Assembly: GCA_033239525.1 (NCBI GenBank)
Contig: BSYO01000005.1
Span: 24,348,519-24,412,518 of the forward strand
DNA: 64,000 nt
From: Nepenthes gracilis
Taxonomy: Eukaryota > Streptophyta > Magnoliopsida > Caryophyllales > Nepenthaceae
Direction: 5' to 3'
The notes below the pieces were generated by a model, which had not been told where the DNA came from, did no database searches, and worked only from the letters and a program-made list of their open reading frames with translations. Positions 1-11,411 of the stretch are shown here, in pieces (the stretch's first letter is position 1; the number at the start of each line of letters is the position of its first letter). A program made the translations under genes and the position numbers.

Positions 1-420
1 GCTGTTTATTCTCTCTCGTTTAGCCATCTTAAACTGTACATTCTTCTCCTCATCACTAATCCACAATGTTGTTATGCCCACCTAAGCTACCCATTGCATT
101 GAGCTTGGGCTTGCAACCCATTATATATTCATTTGAGTCTCTTTGAATTCGCTGTCTTTATTCTTTACTTTTTTTGCTCATTCAGATGGTTATATATAAG
201 CTGTCAAACTTTTCCAGATGCATGGCTACATGCAGCAACATTCCCCCTAACATGGCCTTCCTTTAGACTAATGCCCCTCTACTAATAATTTTGTCACAAA
301 ATTTACAGTTGGATTTATTCCCATCCCTTAACACAGGATCACAAAATTGCTAGCCCACATCACTCCCCTATTGATTCTGCTCCACCACTAGGTCCACTAT
401 GTCCTCTGTCTCCTTTCTTT
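1..420 (-). mobile_element. Degraded hAT-type transposase fragment with BED zinc finger
   Basis: Read on the minus strand, this stretch carries broken pieces of the BED zinc-finger region that opens plant hAT transposases. A Cys-x-x-Cys pair (CKFCDKIISRG) is encoded at about 296-307 and its surroundings. In another frame, RGNVAACSHASGK is encoded at about 210-247, resembling the segment after the zinc-binding His in family members. A further minus-strand stretch near 1-35 (SDEEKNVQFKMAKRE) could be a later part of the same protein. Stops and frame changes interrupt it, so it is a relic. The family assignment rests on pattern recognition only; the element boundaries are not visible and it may continue left of the window. 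Confidence 0.42.
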
Positions 421-469
421 GATATTGACGTTTAAAAATATTTATAGGTATTTTAGACACCAGAATAAA

Positions 470-950
470 AAAAATATTGAGAAATAAGGAACAAAAATCA
501 ACAACTAACAATAATGAAATTCAAGAACAATTAATTGCACAATTTGGTTAAACAAAGTAACTAAAAAATTATTTTTTTTTCCAGAAATAAAAATAGGAAA
601 AAAAAATTTCAGAAAAAATCATGTTGTTAAAAAAAATGAGAAAAAAAAAAAGAAATTTAAATTGGCAATTATCAATGATAAAATTCAAGAACAATTAATT
701 GCAAAATTTGATCTAACAAAGTATCTTAAAAATGAAAATTTTTACCATAAGAAAATTTTTTCCTAGTTATAAAAATCAAAAATAAAAATTAATGAAAAAA
801 ATCCAGAAAAAAAAATTGAGAAAGAGCTACAATATAAATCAACAATAATAAATTTCAAGAGCAATCAGTTACTCGTCTCAACTTGATCTAACAAAGAGTT
901 GTAAAAACTGATTTTCTTAAGATTCCTAACATTCAACATAAAAACATGCA
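470..950. repeat. Three tandem AT-rich units, period about 164-170 bp
   Basis: Three similar blocks share the core ATTCAAGAACAATTAATTG (third copy diverged) followed by an ATCTAACAAAGTA-like segment. The cores begin near 519, 683 and 853, giving spacings of 164 and 170 bp. Poly-A-rich linkers separate them. No coding potential is apparent. This could be the subterminal part of an unidentified transposon. Confidence 0.6.
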
Positions 951-2689
951 AATTAAGCTTTTAAAACACAAATAGATAAATTTCATATAAGTTTGAAGCA
1001 TAAATTTGAGTAGATCTTGAAATTTTGCCTTGGATATTATTTTAGGGTTTTGAAAATCATGGTTTAGATCTCGTTTTTGGGTCTAAAATTTGTAAGATGT
1101 GTTAGAAACACATATAAGCTAAATCAAGTGACAAACAATAGGAAAATGGACCTAAAACAACAAGTTGAGCTTTTTTTTCTCCCCTCATCAAGCGGTTTTC
1201 TAAATAATCTCAAATTCTCCACAATATCTGAGATTTCAAAAATGAGAAATGTTTGAAATTGTAGAATTAACGTGTATATTAATTAGTTGTTGATTTGAAT
1301 AAGGAAAAAAAATGAGTGAATTATAGATGGAATGGAAGAGAGGAGTGTGCATGAGTGAGTGACTATAGCAGGGAACTGAAGGATGAGTGAAGAGAGAGCA
1401 GAATCGGGTGTGGTGGGGTTAAAATGAGGGGGTGTGATTAAAACTCAGTCAAATATATTGGTCGATATTGTACTGGAACCGGGGAATGTTGGTATCAGGG
1501 ATGCCTCATATCAGCCAATATTCACTTCTATGCTGGGAGCCCAAAACTGTCTAAAATGGAACAAGAAATCTGCAGTGTCAAGGTACATTGGAAAAACAGG
1601 CATCATGAGCATCTTCAGTAGCATTGTACAAGGCATGCCTATTTTGAGGAAGCAAATTCCATGGCACAAGATTTCCAGAGTCAATAAATTTGTTGCACCA
1701 CAAGCCATTGGACAAATAAATGTCTTGAAATATTAATACACTAAACTGCCTCTTCCCAGGTCACTGTAGGCTATTGTAATCTAAGCTAATTATATGAGAC
1801 TTTGAAATATAGCGTATTTCTGTCTTTATACTTACCTATACATCTTATTCATTAACTTTGGTGCATTCCCTCATCTCTGAATCAATTAATCTCAAAAAAT
1901 ATCTTTAAAGTCCCCAATCCAAGAATTTTGATTTGGATAAAATATGTCAAATTTTGAAATGCTTTAAATATGTGGTCTGGAGCCATTGCTTTATGTACAC
2001 TCTCAGTAGCAATATGCCAATTCGGTTTAGAGGTAGGGACTTAAGGTTATTTCTATTGTATATCAACGTTCCTTGCTTTGGGAAAAATACTATAATACTC
2101 AGTTCTTTGCTGATTTGGAATTCCATACTGTTATTTTTGTAGTTCTATTTGTTCTATTTGCAGTGATATACTATTAGTCTGGCTATTTTACATACTGATT
2201 TCCAATAACAATGGAAGTCTAGTAAATGAATAAGGGTTTATATATCTGAAGCTTTTCAAAAGATTGGAACCTCATTCGATTTTGGATGAATGGTTGAGAT
2301 TAAAACTGCATCAGAGTGCCCCATGATCAATTGAAAGGTCACTTGACTAGCTGTGTTTGATTTTCAACCAATTATTCCAAGAACCAATGTGCAAGATTCT
2401 CTTTATACTCTTATATAAGCCCACTTCATCATTGAAACTTATATATGTATTGTTAAGTTTGTAAAGATGTTTTAAGACAAGTCCAAAAACAAAAGAAAAA
2501 TTCAAGACAATTTTCTGTTATAATGAGATCTTGAAATATTCTCAACATTCAAGTGGGTTCGATTCTATTATTACTAATATTTTGTGTTGGCATATTCAAT
2601 GAACGAGTAGAGAAAATATTTTGAAGCATTCTCAAGCATAATGATAATCAACGTTAGATGTATGCCAGATGCTTATAAATGCGCCAGCT
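951..2689. other. Non-coding AT-rich stretch, nothing recognised
   Basis: No gene can be supported here. A 100-codon open frame at 1434-1736 has no recognisable domain and no neighbouring exons in phase. The purine-rich segment at about 1290-1430 looks like transposon or intron sequence, but I could not place it. Confidence 0.5.
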
Positions 2690-3065
2690 CCCAATGTTCA
2701 CTTTTTGCTTGCGCTTGATATATGTATATGTATATTTTGTCCAAAATGCTTATGCTTGATGTGCACCTGAACCGTACATGTGCATATTTTATCCAAAATA
2801 CTTACGCTTGAGAAGCAAATGTGCGTATTCTTTCCAAAATATTCATGCCAAATGTGTGACTGGTTTGCGCATGTGCGTATTCTTTCCAGAATGCTCACGT
2901 TTGATGTGCATCTGAGACACGTACGGGCATCGTTTACACAAAATGCCAATGTCTTATATGTGCTTAAGTGGCGCACATGCATTGGGGCGTGGACTCCTTG
3001 TTAAACCTGCTATGCCTGAAATGCACCTGTACAACGCACGTGCACTGGGGTGTTGCTTTCTAAAC
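2690..3065. repeat. Degenerate minisatellite, period about 50 bp
   Basis: At least five diverged copies of a unit of roughly 41-52 bp follow each other. Each has a GTGCRTATTYTNTCCAAAAT-like core and a GCTTGATGTGCAYCTG-like arm. Cores start near 2730, 2780, 2821, 2873 and about 2925. Because the period is near a multiple of three in places, open frames on both strands carry matching repeats (for example two VSIL-x-x-I blocks on the minus strand). I take these as a by-product of the array, not a gene. Confidence 0.6.
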
Positions 3066-3890
3066 GGTTGCGTGTTCTTTACCTTATTTTCAATTTTCTC
3101 TATATACATCTCCCTTTCAAACATTCATTACACACTAGCAATCAAGGGGAAAATAGCTACTCTTCAAAAACTTTCTTGAATACTTGTGAATGGCCATTTT
3201 TTTGGAGAAAACAATTTGTTTATTTTTGAGATTTAATGCTAAAGTTTTCTCATTTCATATTTCTTTATTATTTTCTATTGTTATACACACCTATTCCAGC
3301 CTATGAGTCTTTGTTGAGACATTGGAGTCATGAAAATTGGGATCTAATGGTGTGTGGAGATTCTACGGTACATAAAGTAAAATCAATAAGAACACTAAAA
3401 ATTGTCCAGTTCCATTGTTAGTAGCAAATTTAAGGAGTTCCTTAATAGGGGTTACAAGTCGGGAGTAAATTGATTGAAATTTAGTACATCTGTACTACTC
3501 AAGTTGTAAGTTAACTTTCTTAGAACATTACTTTTATAACCGTAAAAACTTGGCGGGTTTTATTCAATAACTATTAGTTATCAAGGTTTTTCTTCATCAT
3601 AAAAAATCATATCTTGTTTTAGTTATTGTTCATATTCATTGTTGTTACTATTTATTGTACACAATTGTTTGGATTTATATATAGATTGAATATACTTTAC
3701 GTATATTTTATATTTTAGATTATTTTACTTTCTCGAGTTTAAAAAGGGTAGGAAAGTTTTGAGGTTATGGACCCTTTTAGTCTTTTTTAGCCACAACTTG
3801 AAGACTTTTCCCCTTCTCAAAATATCTTTGAGAATATGTTATTAAAACTAATTCAATTTGACCTTGTTATCTTCATGAGTGACAAGGATA
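3066..3890. other. Non-coding stretch, nothing recognised
   Basis: AT-rich sequence without a supportable exon, RNA gene or delimited repeat. Confidence 0.5.
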
Positions 3891-4351
3891 CCTATTAAAT
3901 ATGTTGAGAAAGAAAACTTTGTTGTATTTCATGAGGGAAAATATAAGGGTGACCTGGTGTGTGAGGCTTCCTACATTATAGGCTCTAGAGAGGGTTATTT
4001 ATTTGCATACTTGCCCACATTGCAAAGAGGTTGTGTTAACCCTCTTCATAGAGGAAAATATGATAATCCGAACTTATTTTTATATTTGTTAGTCAGCAAA
4101 AAATTTGTTATTATGGGTGAACTATTAAATATGTCAAGAAAGAAAACTTCGTTGTATTTCATGAGGGAAAATATAAGGGTGACCTGGTGCGTGAGGCTTC
4201 CTACATTATAGGCTCTAGAGAGGGTCATTTGTTTGCGGACTTGCCCACATTGCAAAGAGGTTGTGTTAATCCTCTTCATAGAGGAAAATATGATAATCCG
4301 AACTTATTTTTATATTTGTTAATCAGGAAAAGATTTGTTATTATGGGAGAA
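3891..4351. repeat. Two tandem copies of a 230-bp unit
   Basis: The segment beginning CTATTAAATATG near 3892 is repeated from 4122 with an offset of 230 bp, and the second copy ends near 4351. The copies differ at only a few positions, so the duplication is relatively recent. Each copy has an open frame (containing for example SYIIGSREG and LQRGCVNPLHRGKYD), but the two are not joined in one frame and no family is recognised. Confidence 0.85.
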
Positions 4352-4499
4352 ACTATGTATAATACTAGTATTAGCATGCACCACAATAAAATTGCATATG
4401 AACTGAATCATGTTGGGTAAAACTGAAAAATATATAAATGTTTGTTTGAATTGTAATATCTTACACTACATTTTCAAATCTGTAAACTTACTATTGAGT

Positions 4500-4860
4500 A
4501 TAGTCTATTGACAAAGATATCAGCCGATACGTATTGTATTGGCTGATATGTATCTGTATTGGAGTTTCCTAGTACCGATATATTACGATATTGTGACAAT
4601 ATCGTGATATGTTTTTTTATCGGCTGACAAAGCCAATATATGGGCCAATATTCAAAATATTGGCTGATATATCCAATATTTGGTCAATATATTAGCCAAT
4701 ACAAACACTATATTAGCTAGTATGGTTCTATTAGTTTATGATTTTAAATTTTCTTTTTTTTCGTTCGATATATCTAATACTAATATGTATTGTTTGATAT
4801 GTCCGATAATGAGATGACCACAATTATTACTGATATTTTCATCCATGATGTAGCTGGATG
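4500..4860. repeat. Palindrome-rich dispersed repeat, copy 1
   Basis: The stretch is built from short inverted repeats of GGCTGATAT and CCAATATAT motifs. Examples are a near-perfect hairpin with arms ATCAGCC-GATAC and GTAT-T-GGCTGAT near 4520-4550, CGATATTGTGACAATATCG near 4588, and GCCAATATT-CAA-AATATTGGC near 4645. It ends with a conserved tail (TTATGATTTTAAA, then ATTACTGATATTTTCA). Related copies lie at about 7436-7680 and 36455-36695. The type is unknown; a non-autonomous DNA transposon is one possibility. Confidence 0.6.
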
Positions 4861-5389
4861 TTGCCTAGCATGCAGGATTCCCACCAGTCTGTGACAAAAA
4901 TGCGGATATAGTAGTGGGAGGTTGTGTCCCCATTAATTCTGTCCATGCTGGTGTTAGATACTTAGGCCTTTGGAGAGGGTGCTACCTTGGTAAAGAAGTA
5001 AAAAATTCAAGTTATTAAGAGAATTGTTATTGATGAGGATAATGTAATTGTTATCCAAGCATTGCAGGTGGACAATAAGTCCACTAAGGAATATGTACAA
5101 TATTAATATTATTAAATAAATGCTTTCTAGATTATATTTTAACTATCGTTTTAGGGAAATTAATCACGTAGTAAAATTTTACGAACAAAGGGTTTGGCTA
5201 TAAATGGTTTCTTATTTAGTTCCAAACATTGATGATTTGAAAATTCCATGACCAGTTAGATCAGCAGGCTACTCTTTTAGAAAAATTTAGTAGAATTTAT
5301 TTCCTTATCTATTCTGGGAAAAATATCCTTTTAATTCATACTTATATGTTATCTGGAAGGAATAAATTGGATGGCTTCCTGTTGGAAAT

Positions 5390-5492
5390 CAAGGTAGCCT
5401 AGTGGTAGGTTTCCCTCATGCTATAGGTTGATATCCACTGGGTCCTCTGCTGCATATTACCTCCCAAAGAAAAGGGGGGGGGAAAAAGTGAC
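5390..5492 (+). mobile_element. tRNA-derived SINE-like unit
   Basis: A sequence resembling the A box of a tRNA promoter (GGTAGCCTAGTGGTAGG, about 5391-5408) is followed about 30 bp later by a B-box-like GGTTGATATCC (near 5427). A purine-rich tail of A and G runs follows at about 5470-5490. This spacing and order are typical of plant SINEs. There is no cloverleaf, so it is not a functional tRNA gene. It lies about 310 bp upstream of the first visible OSCA exon, probably inside that gene's intron. No clear target duplication was found. Confidence 0.45.
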
Positions 5493-5802
5493 GTGTTCTA
5501 GGATTGGATGATGTTTGTGTGGTGTCTTAGCCCAATGTATCATTCATTATCTGTCTGTACTTGTTACACCTAACTCCATTTTTGTTTCTTGACTTTTATG
5601 TTAGTTTCCAAAATTTTTGAGTTTTTTCCTTTCAAAGTTGTATGACTTATATGTTGTCTCTCACCCCCACTATACGACTTAAATTTCCTGCATTGACCAA
5701 TTATTTTGCTTGCATTTCTGCTGGTATGTGCTGCTTTACATGATGTTGATGTGATTTTACTTGTGCACTGGACTTTCAGCTAATGTGTTTTTACTTCCAC
5801 AG

Positions 5803-8800
5803 AATTCCACAGACAATTGGTGTAGCTGTCCCAATGAAAGCAACTTTCTTTATTACTTATATAATGCTTGATGGATGGGCTGGTGTGGCTGGGGAGATCC
5901 TCATGTTGAAACCTCTCATAATCTACCATTTGAAGAATTTCTTTTTGGTGAAGACTGAGAAGGATAGAGAGGAGGCAATGGATGCTGGAAGTATTGGATT
6001 TAATACTGGAGAACCTCAAATACAATTTTATATATTGCTAGGTCTTGTTTATGCTGTGGTGACACCGATTTTGCTTCCATTCATTTTGGTCTTCTTTGCT
6101 TTTGCTTATGTTATATTCCGGCATCAGGTAAACAATAGAATTTTGAAACTCTTGTTTTGTTTGATGCTATTTCTTTTTCTTTGTTCTGTACGATCCAATG
6201 GTTTGGCAACAGATTTCCATATTCAATTCCTAGTACAAATTATATTTGTTAATGAATTGTATTAATTGAACAGCAAGGGGGTTTTACCCATGTGCGAAAA
6301 GTGATGAACATACTTATCAAATAACAGATCACTGAACAAAATCATGTTTGCTTTTGTTGCTGGGAATGTTATTGGTTTGCCATATTAGTTTATAAGTTCA
6401 CAATCACCGGTTCTGTTTTATACAGCAGCATTAGAACAAAAATAGCCATTGTCATGTCATCATGCTAAGTTTGTTGGTTAGGAATTTTGCTGTAATGACT
6501 GTTAGTATTCATTTAGGCGTTTTCTTCTGCTTAATCTGATGGTGTATTCGAGGTGAACACTAGGATTATGGCAAAGTGTACTAGACTTCTTGATGGGATA
6601 CATAGTATGGGTTCCAAAAGATGAAAGAGTGGAAAAGGAAGAGCGGCTAACAGGATTGTCAATTGTTTTTTTCTGGTGAGAGGGGCAATTGCCTCCTATG
6701 TACTATTTTTTGGTGATTTCGTGGAATGTAGTGCATCTTCTTAATGACTACTAAAAGGATTTGTGTTCTTGATGAGTTCGATGAGTCAGAAAGATGGAGG
6801 GGAATAAATTTTGGTGGCCTATGATCAGAAATTTGGAGAGCTGTCTCGTTTCTTTTAGGTGGCTGAAATGGTTGGGGTGGGGTGGAATAGGAATGCACTT
6901 AATACGGTATTGAAGAAAGCTTCTGTTCTGTCCCCTTGGGTGTATTAGATCAAGGATACCATTGTTTTCCTTTCCTTGCCCTTTTTGATGAATTCCATGC
7001 TAAGTATAGTGGCAAGAGCGTAAGGCTAGTGTCATTCATTAGTGTTGCATATATAGGACCACACAAGTTACTAGTGTTTATAGAAATTTCCAAGGTTTGT
7101 CTCAAATGTTAAATGGTCTATTCAATATCAGTCTTTTTGTTCCTGGTGATAGACTGGCCACTTGCCAAGGCCAATGGCTTAGTCTCAGTTCCCACAATTT
7201 GCAGCTCTCCTTGCCTTAAGGAAAAAAATTTCTGCTTCTTACTGCACTATATGAAGGCAGGCAAATCCTTCATTCTATTCTAGTAGCTGATTGGTTTATG
7301 GAATGTGTTTTCATGCTGAAAGTAGAATAGAAATCTATCTTGAAAAGGGGAATAGAAACTTGAAATTTCTATATTTTTGGATTAGTCTGTTTTGGTTTCT
7401 TGGAAAGAGAACTGGCCAGTTATAAGCAGCCATGTATTGGTATCAAGCTTTGATACTGATATTTCCCGATACTACAACATATTATGATATATTATAGTAT
7501 TGGTAATATATTGTTATATATTAGCCGATATGACCAATATTTTTCTGTTAGCTTACGATTTTCAAAATTTTTTAGAAATATGCAATACCAATACGTATGC
7601 CCGACATATTTGATATTGATAAGGCTGTGACTAAAACCAATATTAATGCTAATATTTTCACCCATGGTACCTGTAGCTATAGCTATCCATGAACTTTTTC
7701 TACTCTCTTTTGCGGGAACCTGAGGAAGCTTTTAATTATGTTCAGTTATTATCTACTGAAAGTTCATCCTACCTCCGTTGAACTATTTCCACATTGTTTC
7801 TGATCTGTTTTTTTGATTTGGATATTCAAGTCATAGGCTAGTATTTTCTTGCCAGGCATGCAAATTGCTTCAGCAATAGTCACAATCAATTTGTATTTTT
7901 GCTTCTCTAGATCTCTGAGCAAAAGACTATCATTTATGCAGATCATAAATGTTTACAACCAGGAGTATGAAAGTGCTGCTGCATTCTGGCCAGATGTGCA
8001 TAAACGGATGGTCATTGCATTAGGTATTTCCCAGGTGATCCTACTGGGATTGTTGAGCACAAAGGAAGCTGCTAGCACGACACCTTTCCTCATTGCCCTT
8101 CCAATTCTCACTATATGGTTTCATCTGTTCTGCAAAGGCCGTTTCGAACCTGCATTTGTTAGATATCCACTTCAGGTCTGTCAAAACTTGGATATGCATG
8201 GTAGATAATGATATGTCTTGCTATTTTATGTGCTTGCATGATGGCTGAAATTCCCAATTTTGCCAGTCATGTTGTTAAGTTATATCGACTAGGGGCATGC
8301 ATAGTTTGATTTCCTGTTCTTTTCATCAAATTGCATTTCTCTGTGGGTGTAGAGAGACCAAACATGGCCACATCACAAAAATGAGATTTAGTGCTGTTTG
8401 GTTAAATTTTGTTTTAAAATGCAATAATGTATAGAACATGATTCATTTTGTTTACAGTGTAAAATAGACTAACTGATTTATCAACATGGTCGATATGGCA
8501 AGGATGTGAATTTAGAGGAGCTTGATGTTATATTTCATTTTGATTTGTGTTCATTGGGAGCATTATTTTTATTCTGAACTGTTTGTGTAGATTCGGTTAT
8601 AAGCCAAGTGATGCAAACAGATCTGTAAATGACCAGTGAAACCGAGTAATGTGTTGCACATGCATAAACTTAGATCTTACGCTTCTTAGCATGTTGAACT
8701 CAAATCAGTTGAGCTCAACCAGCCATCTGATTGAGTAATGGCAACTCAACCCAAAGTTGCGTGGTTTGTTGTTATGGAAAATGCTGTGCCTAGTTTGATT

Positions 8801-9566
8801 TATATTCTGTGTACTGATCTTTTTTCTTGATCACTTCAAAAGTGAGCCATATATTAAAATTTAACTATTTCTAATAATCTATTTAGCTATTTGAAAAGTT
8901 TTAGCCAATTTTATTAAAATTAATCTCGATATCTTTCAAGGTCATCATGCATATTTTATAGCTCTACATGCAAATTTAGACTTTTTGAAAGATTTGTGTT
9001 TTTAAATACGTGAATTTAAGCTTTCAAAAGTAAAGTGAAGCAAAAAAAAAAAAAGCGATTATACATTCAGTTGATATAGTGACATATCGGAAGATTTTTC
9101 CGGTACTGGGCTGTGATTCATAATATGGAAGGGAGAATGAGACTAGGATACGTCATTCAGAAACTGCTTCATTTTCCACTGTTGTTATGCCCTTCCACTA
9201 CAGAAAACTGTAATGTGAAGCGTTGTGATTGACTATTCTTGTTTCTATCCTTTTTCTCCATCAATCAAAAAGATACGTGAATAAAATGGGTGACCTTTTC
9301 CTGGGTTTCAGGAAGCAATGATGAAAGATACGCTGGAACGTGCGAAGGATCCTAAATTCAATCCGAAAGCGTTCCTTCAAAATGCATATGTTCATCCCGT
9401 GTTCAAGGGCGATGATGAAGAAGAGGAAGGGGAAGTTGATGATGATACGGAGCCCGAGTCTAATCTAGTTCCAACCAAGCGCCAATCCAGAATGAACACA
9501 CCGGCGCCAAGCAAAATGAGCAGTGAATCTTCACCGTCGCTACCTGGTCGTGTTCATGATGCGTGA
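5803..9566 (+). CDS. CSC1-like: OSCA1/CSC1-like calcium-permeable hyperosmolality/mechanosensitive channel, C-terminal exons
   Basis: Three exons, 5803-6127, 7942-8175 and 9312-9566 (stop TGA), join in frame through GT/AG introns and give the last about 270 residues of an OSCA1-type protein. OSCA proteins are plasma-membrane cation channels that open on osmotic or mechanical stress (PF02714 family). Exon one carries IPQTIGVAVPMKATFF, DGWAGVAGEILMLKPL, TEKDREEAMD and hydrophobic helices. Exon two begins IINVYNQEYESAAAFWPDVH and has two more helices. Exon three starts EAMMKDTLERA, contains LQNAYVHPVFKGD, then an acidic tail and TKRQSR-NTPAPS, the usual cytosolic end of the family. The first exon begins in the middle of a codon (phase 2), so at least one upstream exon is required; the N-terminal two-thirds is not visible. 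No stop or frameshift breaks the three exons, which suggests an active gene with a long transposon-filled intron, but a 5'-truncated copy cannot be excluded. The symbol refers to the family. Confidence 0.9.
7436..7680. repeat. Palindrome-rich dispersed repeat, copy 2 (within OSCA intron)
   Basis: It shares with copy 1 the ATTAGCCGATATGACCAATAT-type core, the TTAGCTTACGATTTTCAAAA segment, the following ATACCAATACGTAT, and the end AATATTAATGCTAATATTTTC. It lies in the intron between the first two visible OSCA exons. Confidence 0.55.
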
Positions 9567-11088
9567 ATATTGACCATTTGATCTTCCTCACCCGATGCTG
9601 ATGCTGTTGATTGTATATTCAAGCCTCATATCCGTAGTACTGAGGAGCAGGATTGTTGGAAAGACCTTCTTCTGGGACAGATATCCAGTAATCAGTGGCC
9701 GACAGTGGCATCAGATCAAAGACATTGGAGTGCATATGGACTTGTAGCCAAAAATGTGGCATGTTTTTAGTATTGTTATTTTTATTTGTAATTCTAGTTG
9801 ATGAATGTTAGGCCAGCCTGTATGTAAATGTTATCTATTTTATCTGGAAAAATCTGCTGAGTTATCAACTAAAGAAATAATATTGTGTATGTTTGTAGTT
9901 TGTTACTGAGGATCTCTGCAGAGAAATTGCTTTGTTCATAAATTTTAGGTGGCATTCGGGAACCTTGATTGCCGATTAATATTAACGGGACGATATAAGA
10001 ATTAATGTAGATGGGTGTCACTTTATTTGTAGGTGTTTCTAAAATATTTTTCTATAAAATATTTTCTTAAATTTTATTACAGGTTTTGTTAATAGTAGTT
10101 TGATGGAGTTCAGATATAATGAGAGTGAGACAGAGAGAGAGACTTGCTGCTGGAATTGGAAATTGCCTGATAAACTTGTTGGTTTTTTCCAGGCTGAAAA
10201 ACTGCAATGGGATTACGGCAGAATTTAATGATATCTCAGTTGGATTGTGCAATCGGTTGGTACAGCAAACCTTCATGTTGCAGAGATTAAAACCGCAGCT
10301 GGCTGGCTCACATGCGCTTGCGGCAATGCACATAAACTTCTGATTCCGCGTATTTGGCAGGGATTGGTTTGAAGGAATGAGAATGATTAGGTAAAACCCT
10401 ACAACCCAATCTCTGTATGTAGGACATATTTATTTAGTAGTTTTACTCCCGATGACATATTGAGAAAAAATGTTGTAAATGGATTGTAGGGGTGGGACAA
10501 AAAGCTTTTGTCATATGTTGTTTATAATATTTTATGAGTTGTTAAAATTGGCCATGCTTATGACAGAAAGCTAGTGATTTCAAATACTAAGCTTTTAGTC
10601 CCATCATACAGCTCAAGCTGTGGCTCAGTATCTTTAAACTTTGAATTCTTTAAACACTTGCTAAGGAAATTTTTTAGCTAGTATTTGATGTTTCAACATT
10701 CAGACATCTATGGCCAAGGGATTCAGCATCTTCAATATTTAATTAGCTCCCTACTTCCATTCTTGATGCGAATACGGGAAGACCAGGCAAAGGAGTTGGT
10801 GGTTGAATAAAAAATTCAAGGTGTGCACTAATACTTTGGCTAGTTATTTTAATATCTTTCAAGTTATGCACTAAAATTCAAGGATGCAAACAGTAACTCA
10901 AACTGTTGAGTTTCGGTTTACTCTCTAGTGGGTGTTACAACAAAAGGATGAGCATTGGGAATACACACAATGTTTACCCAGGGCATGTTCATGGGAAGAT
11001 TTTAAGTGAGGGTTTCATGATACTCGTGCGAGGTTGGCCAAGGGTCGGTTGAAGGTCATCAAATGACGTCCAAAGGTCGCACAATATT
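9567..11088. other. OSCA 3' region and intergenic sequence
   Basis: The first roughly 350 bases after the OSCA stop look like a 3' UTR: moderate GC, then TTATTTGTAA and TGTAAATG motifs around 9780-9830 and AAATAATA near 9875 that could direct polyadenylation. Beyond about 9950 there are open frames on both strands at 10067-10343 with no recognised domain. Sequence at about 10940-11088 looks like retroelement debris. No further upstream exon of the JmjC relic could be found here. Confidence 0.45.
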
Positions 11089-11281
11089 GATGGGAACGGG
11101 CGCCGACATAACCATAAATTGAGAATAAAAATTAGTAACAATAATCTCACACACAACAAAGAGAAAAAAGAACAACACACATAAATTTTACATAGAAACC
11201 CTCTTTTGAATAAGAGGGAGAAAATTACGGGATACTTAGCCTATAAAAATTTTACTATATAAAATTTAGTTATAAAAATCA
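11089..11281. mobile_element. LTR fragment, related to 60887-61080
   Basis: A segment starting TGATGGGAACGGGCGCCGAC and containing TAGAAACCCTCTTTTGAATA, AAAATTACGGGATACTTA and TAAAATTTAGTTATAAAAA is matched in the same order at about 60887-61080. Both probably are the same end of one LTR family. It directly precedes the surviving part of the JmjC relic, so its insertion may have removed or displaced the upstream exons. Confidence 0.45.
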
Positions 11282-11411
11282 TTTGTTACAAAAACTAGAG
11301 GCTTATCTTAGAAAACATGCTAGACTTTAGACACACATATTGGTCTCCAGTTGAACAGATAAATTTGTAACCCAATGACCTATGATAGTTATTCCATGCA
11401 CATTTTACTAA

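Noticed and set aside
1434..1736. 100-codon open frame on the plus strand
   Set aside because: No recognisable domain, no signal peptide, no matching exon nearby, and it lies in repeat-rich sequence.
2690..3065. CRISPR-like repeat spacing
   Set aside because: Units are diverged and contiguous with no unique spacers, and the genome is eukaryotic; it is a minisatellite.
6659..6898. Possible LINE endonuclease start (ISWNV) in the OSCA intron
   Set aside because: Only five residues match, and the following frames do not continue the domain.
7150..7220. Second SINE-like segment in the OSCA intron
   Set aside because: A- and B-box matches are too poor.
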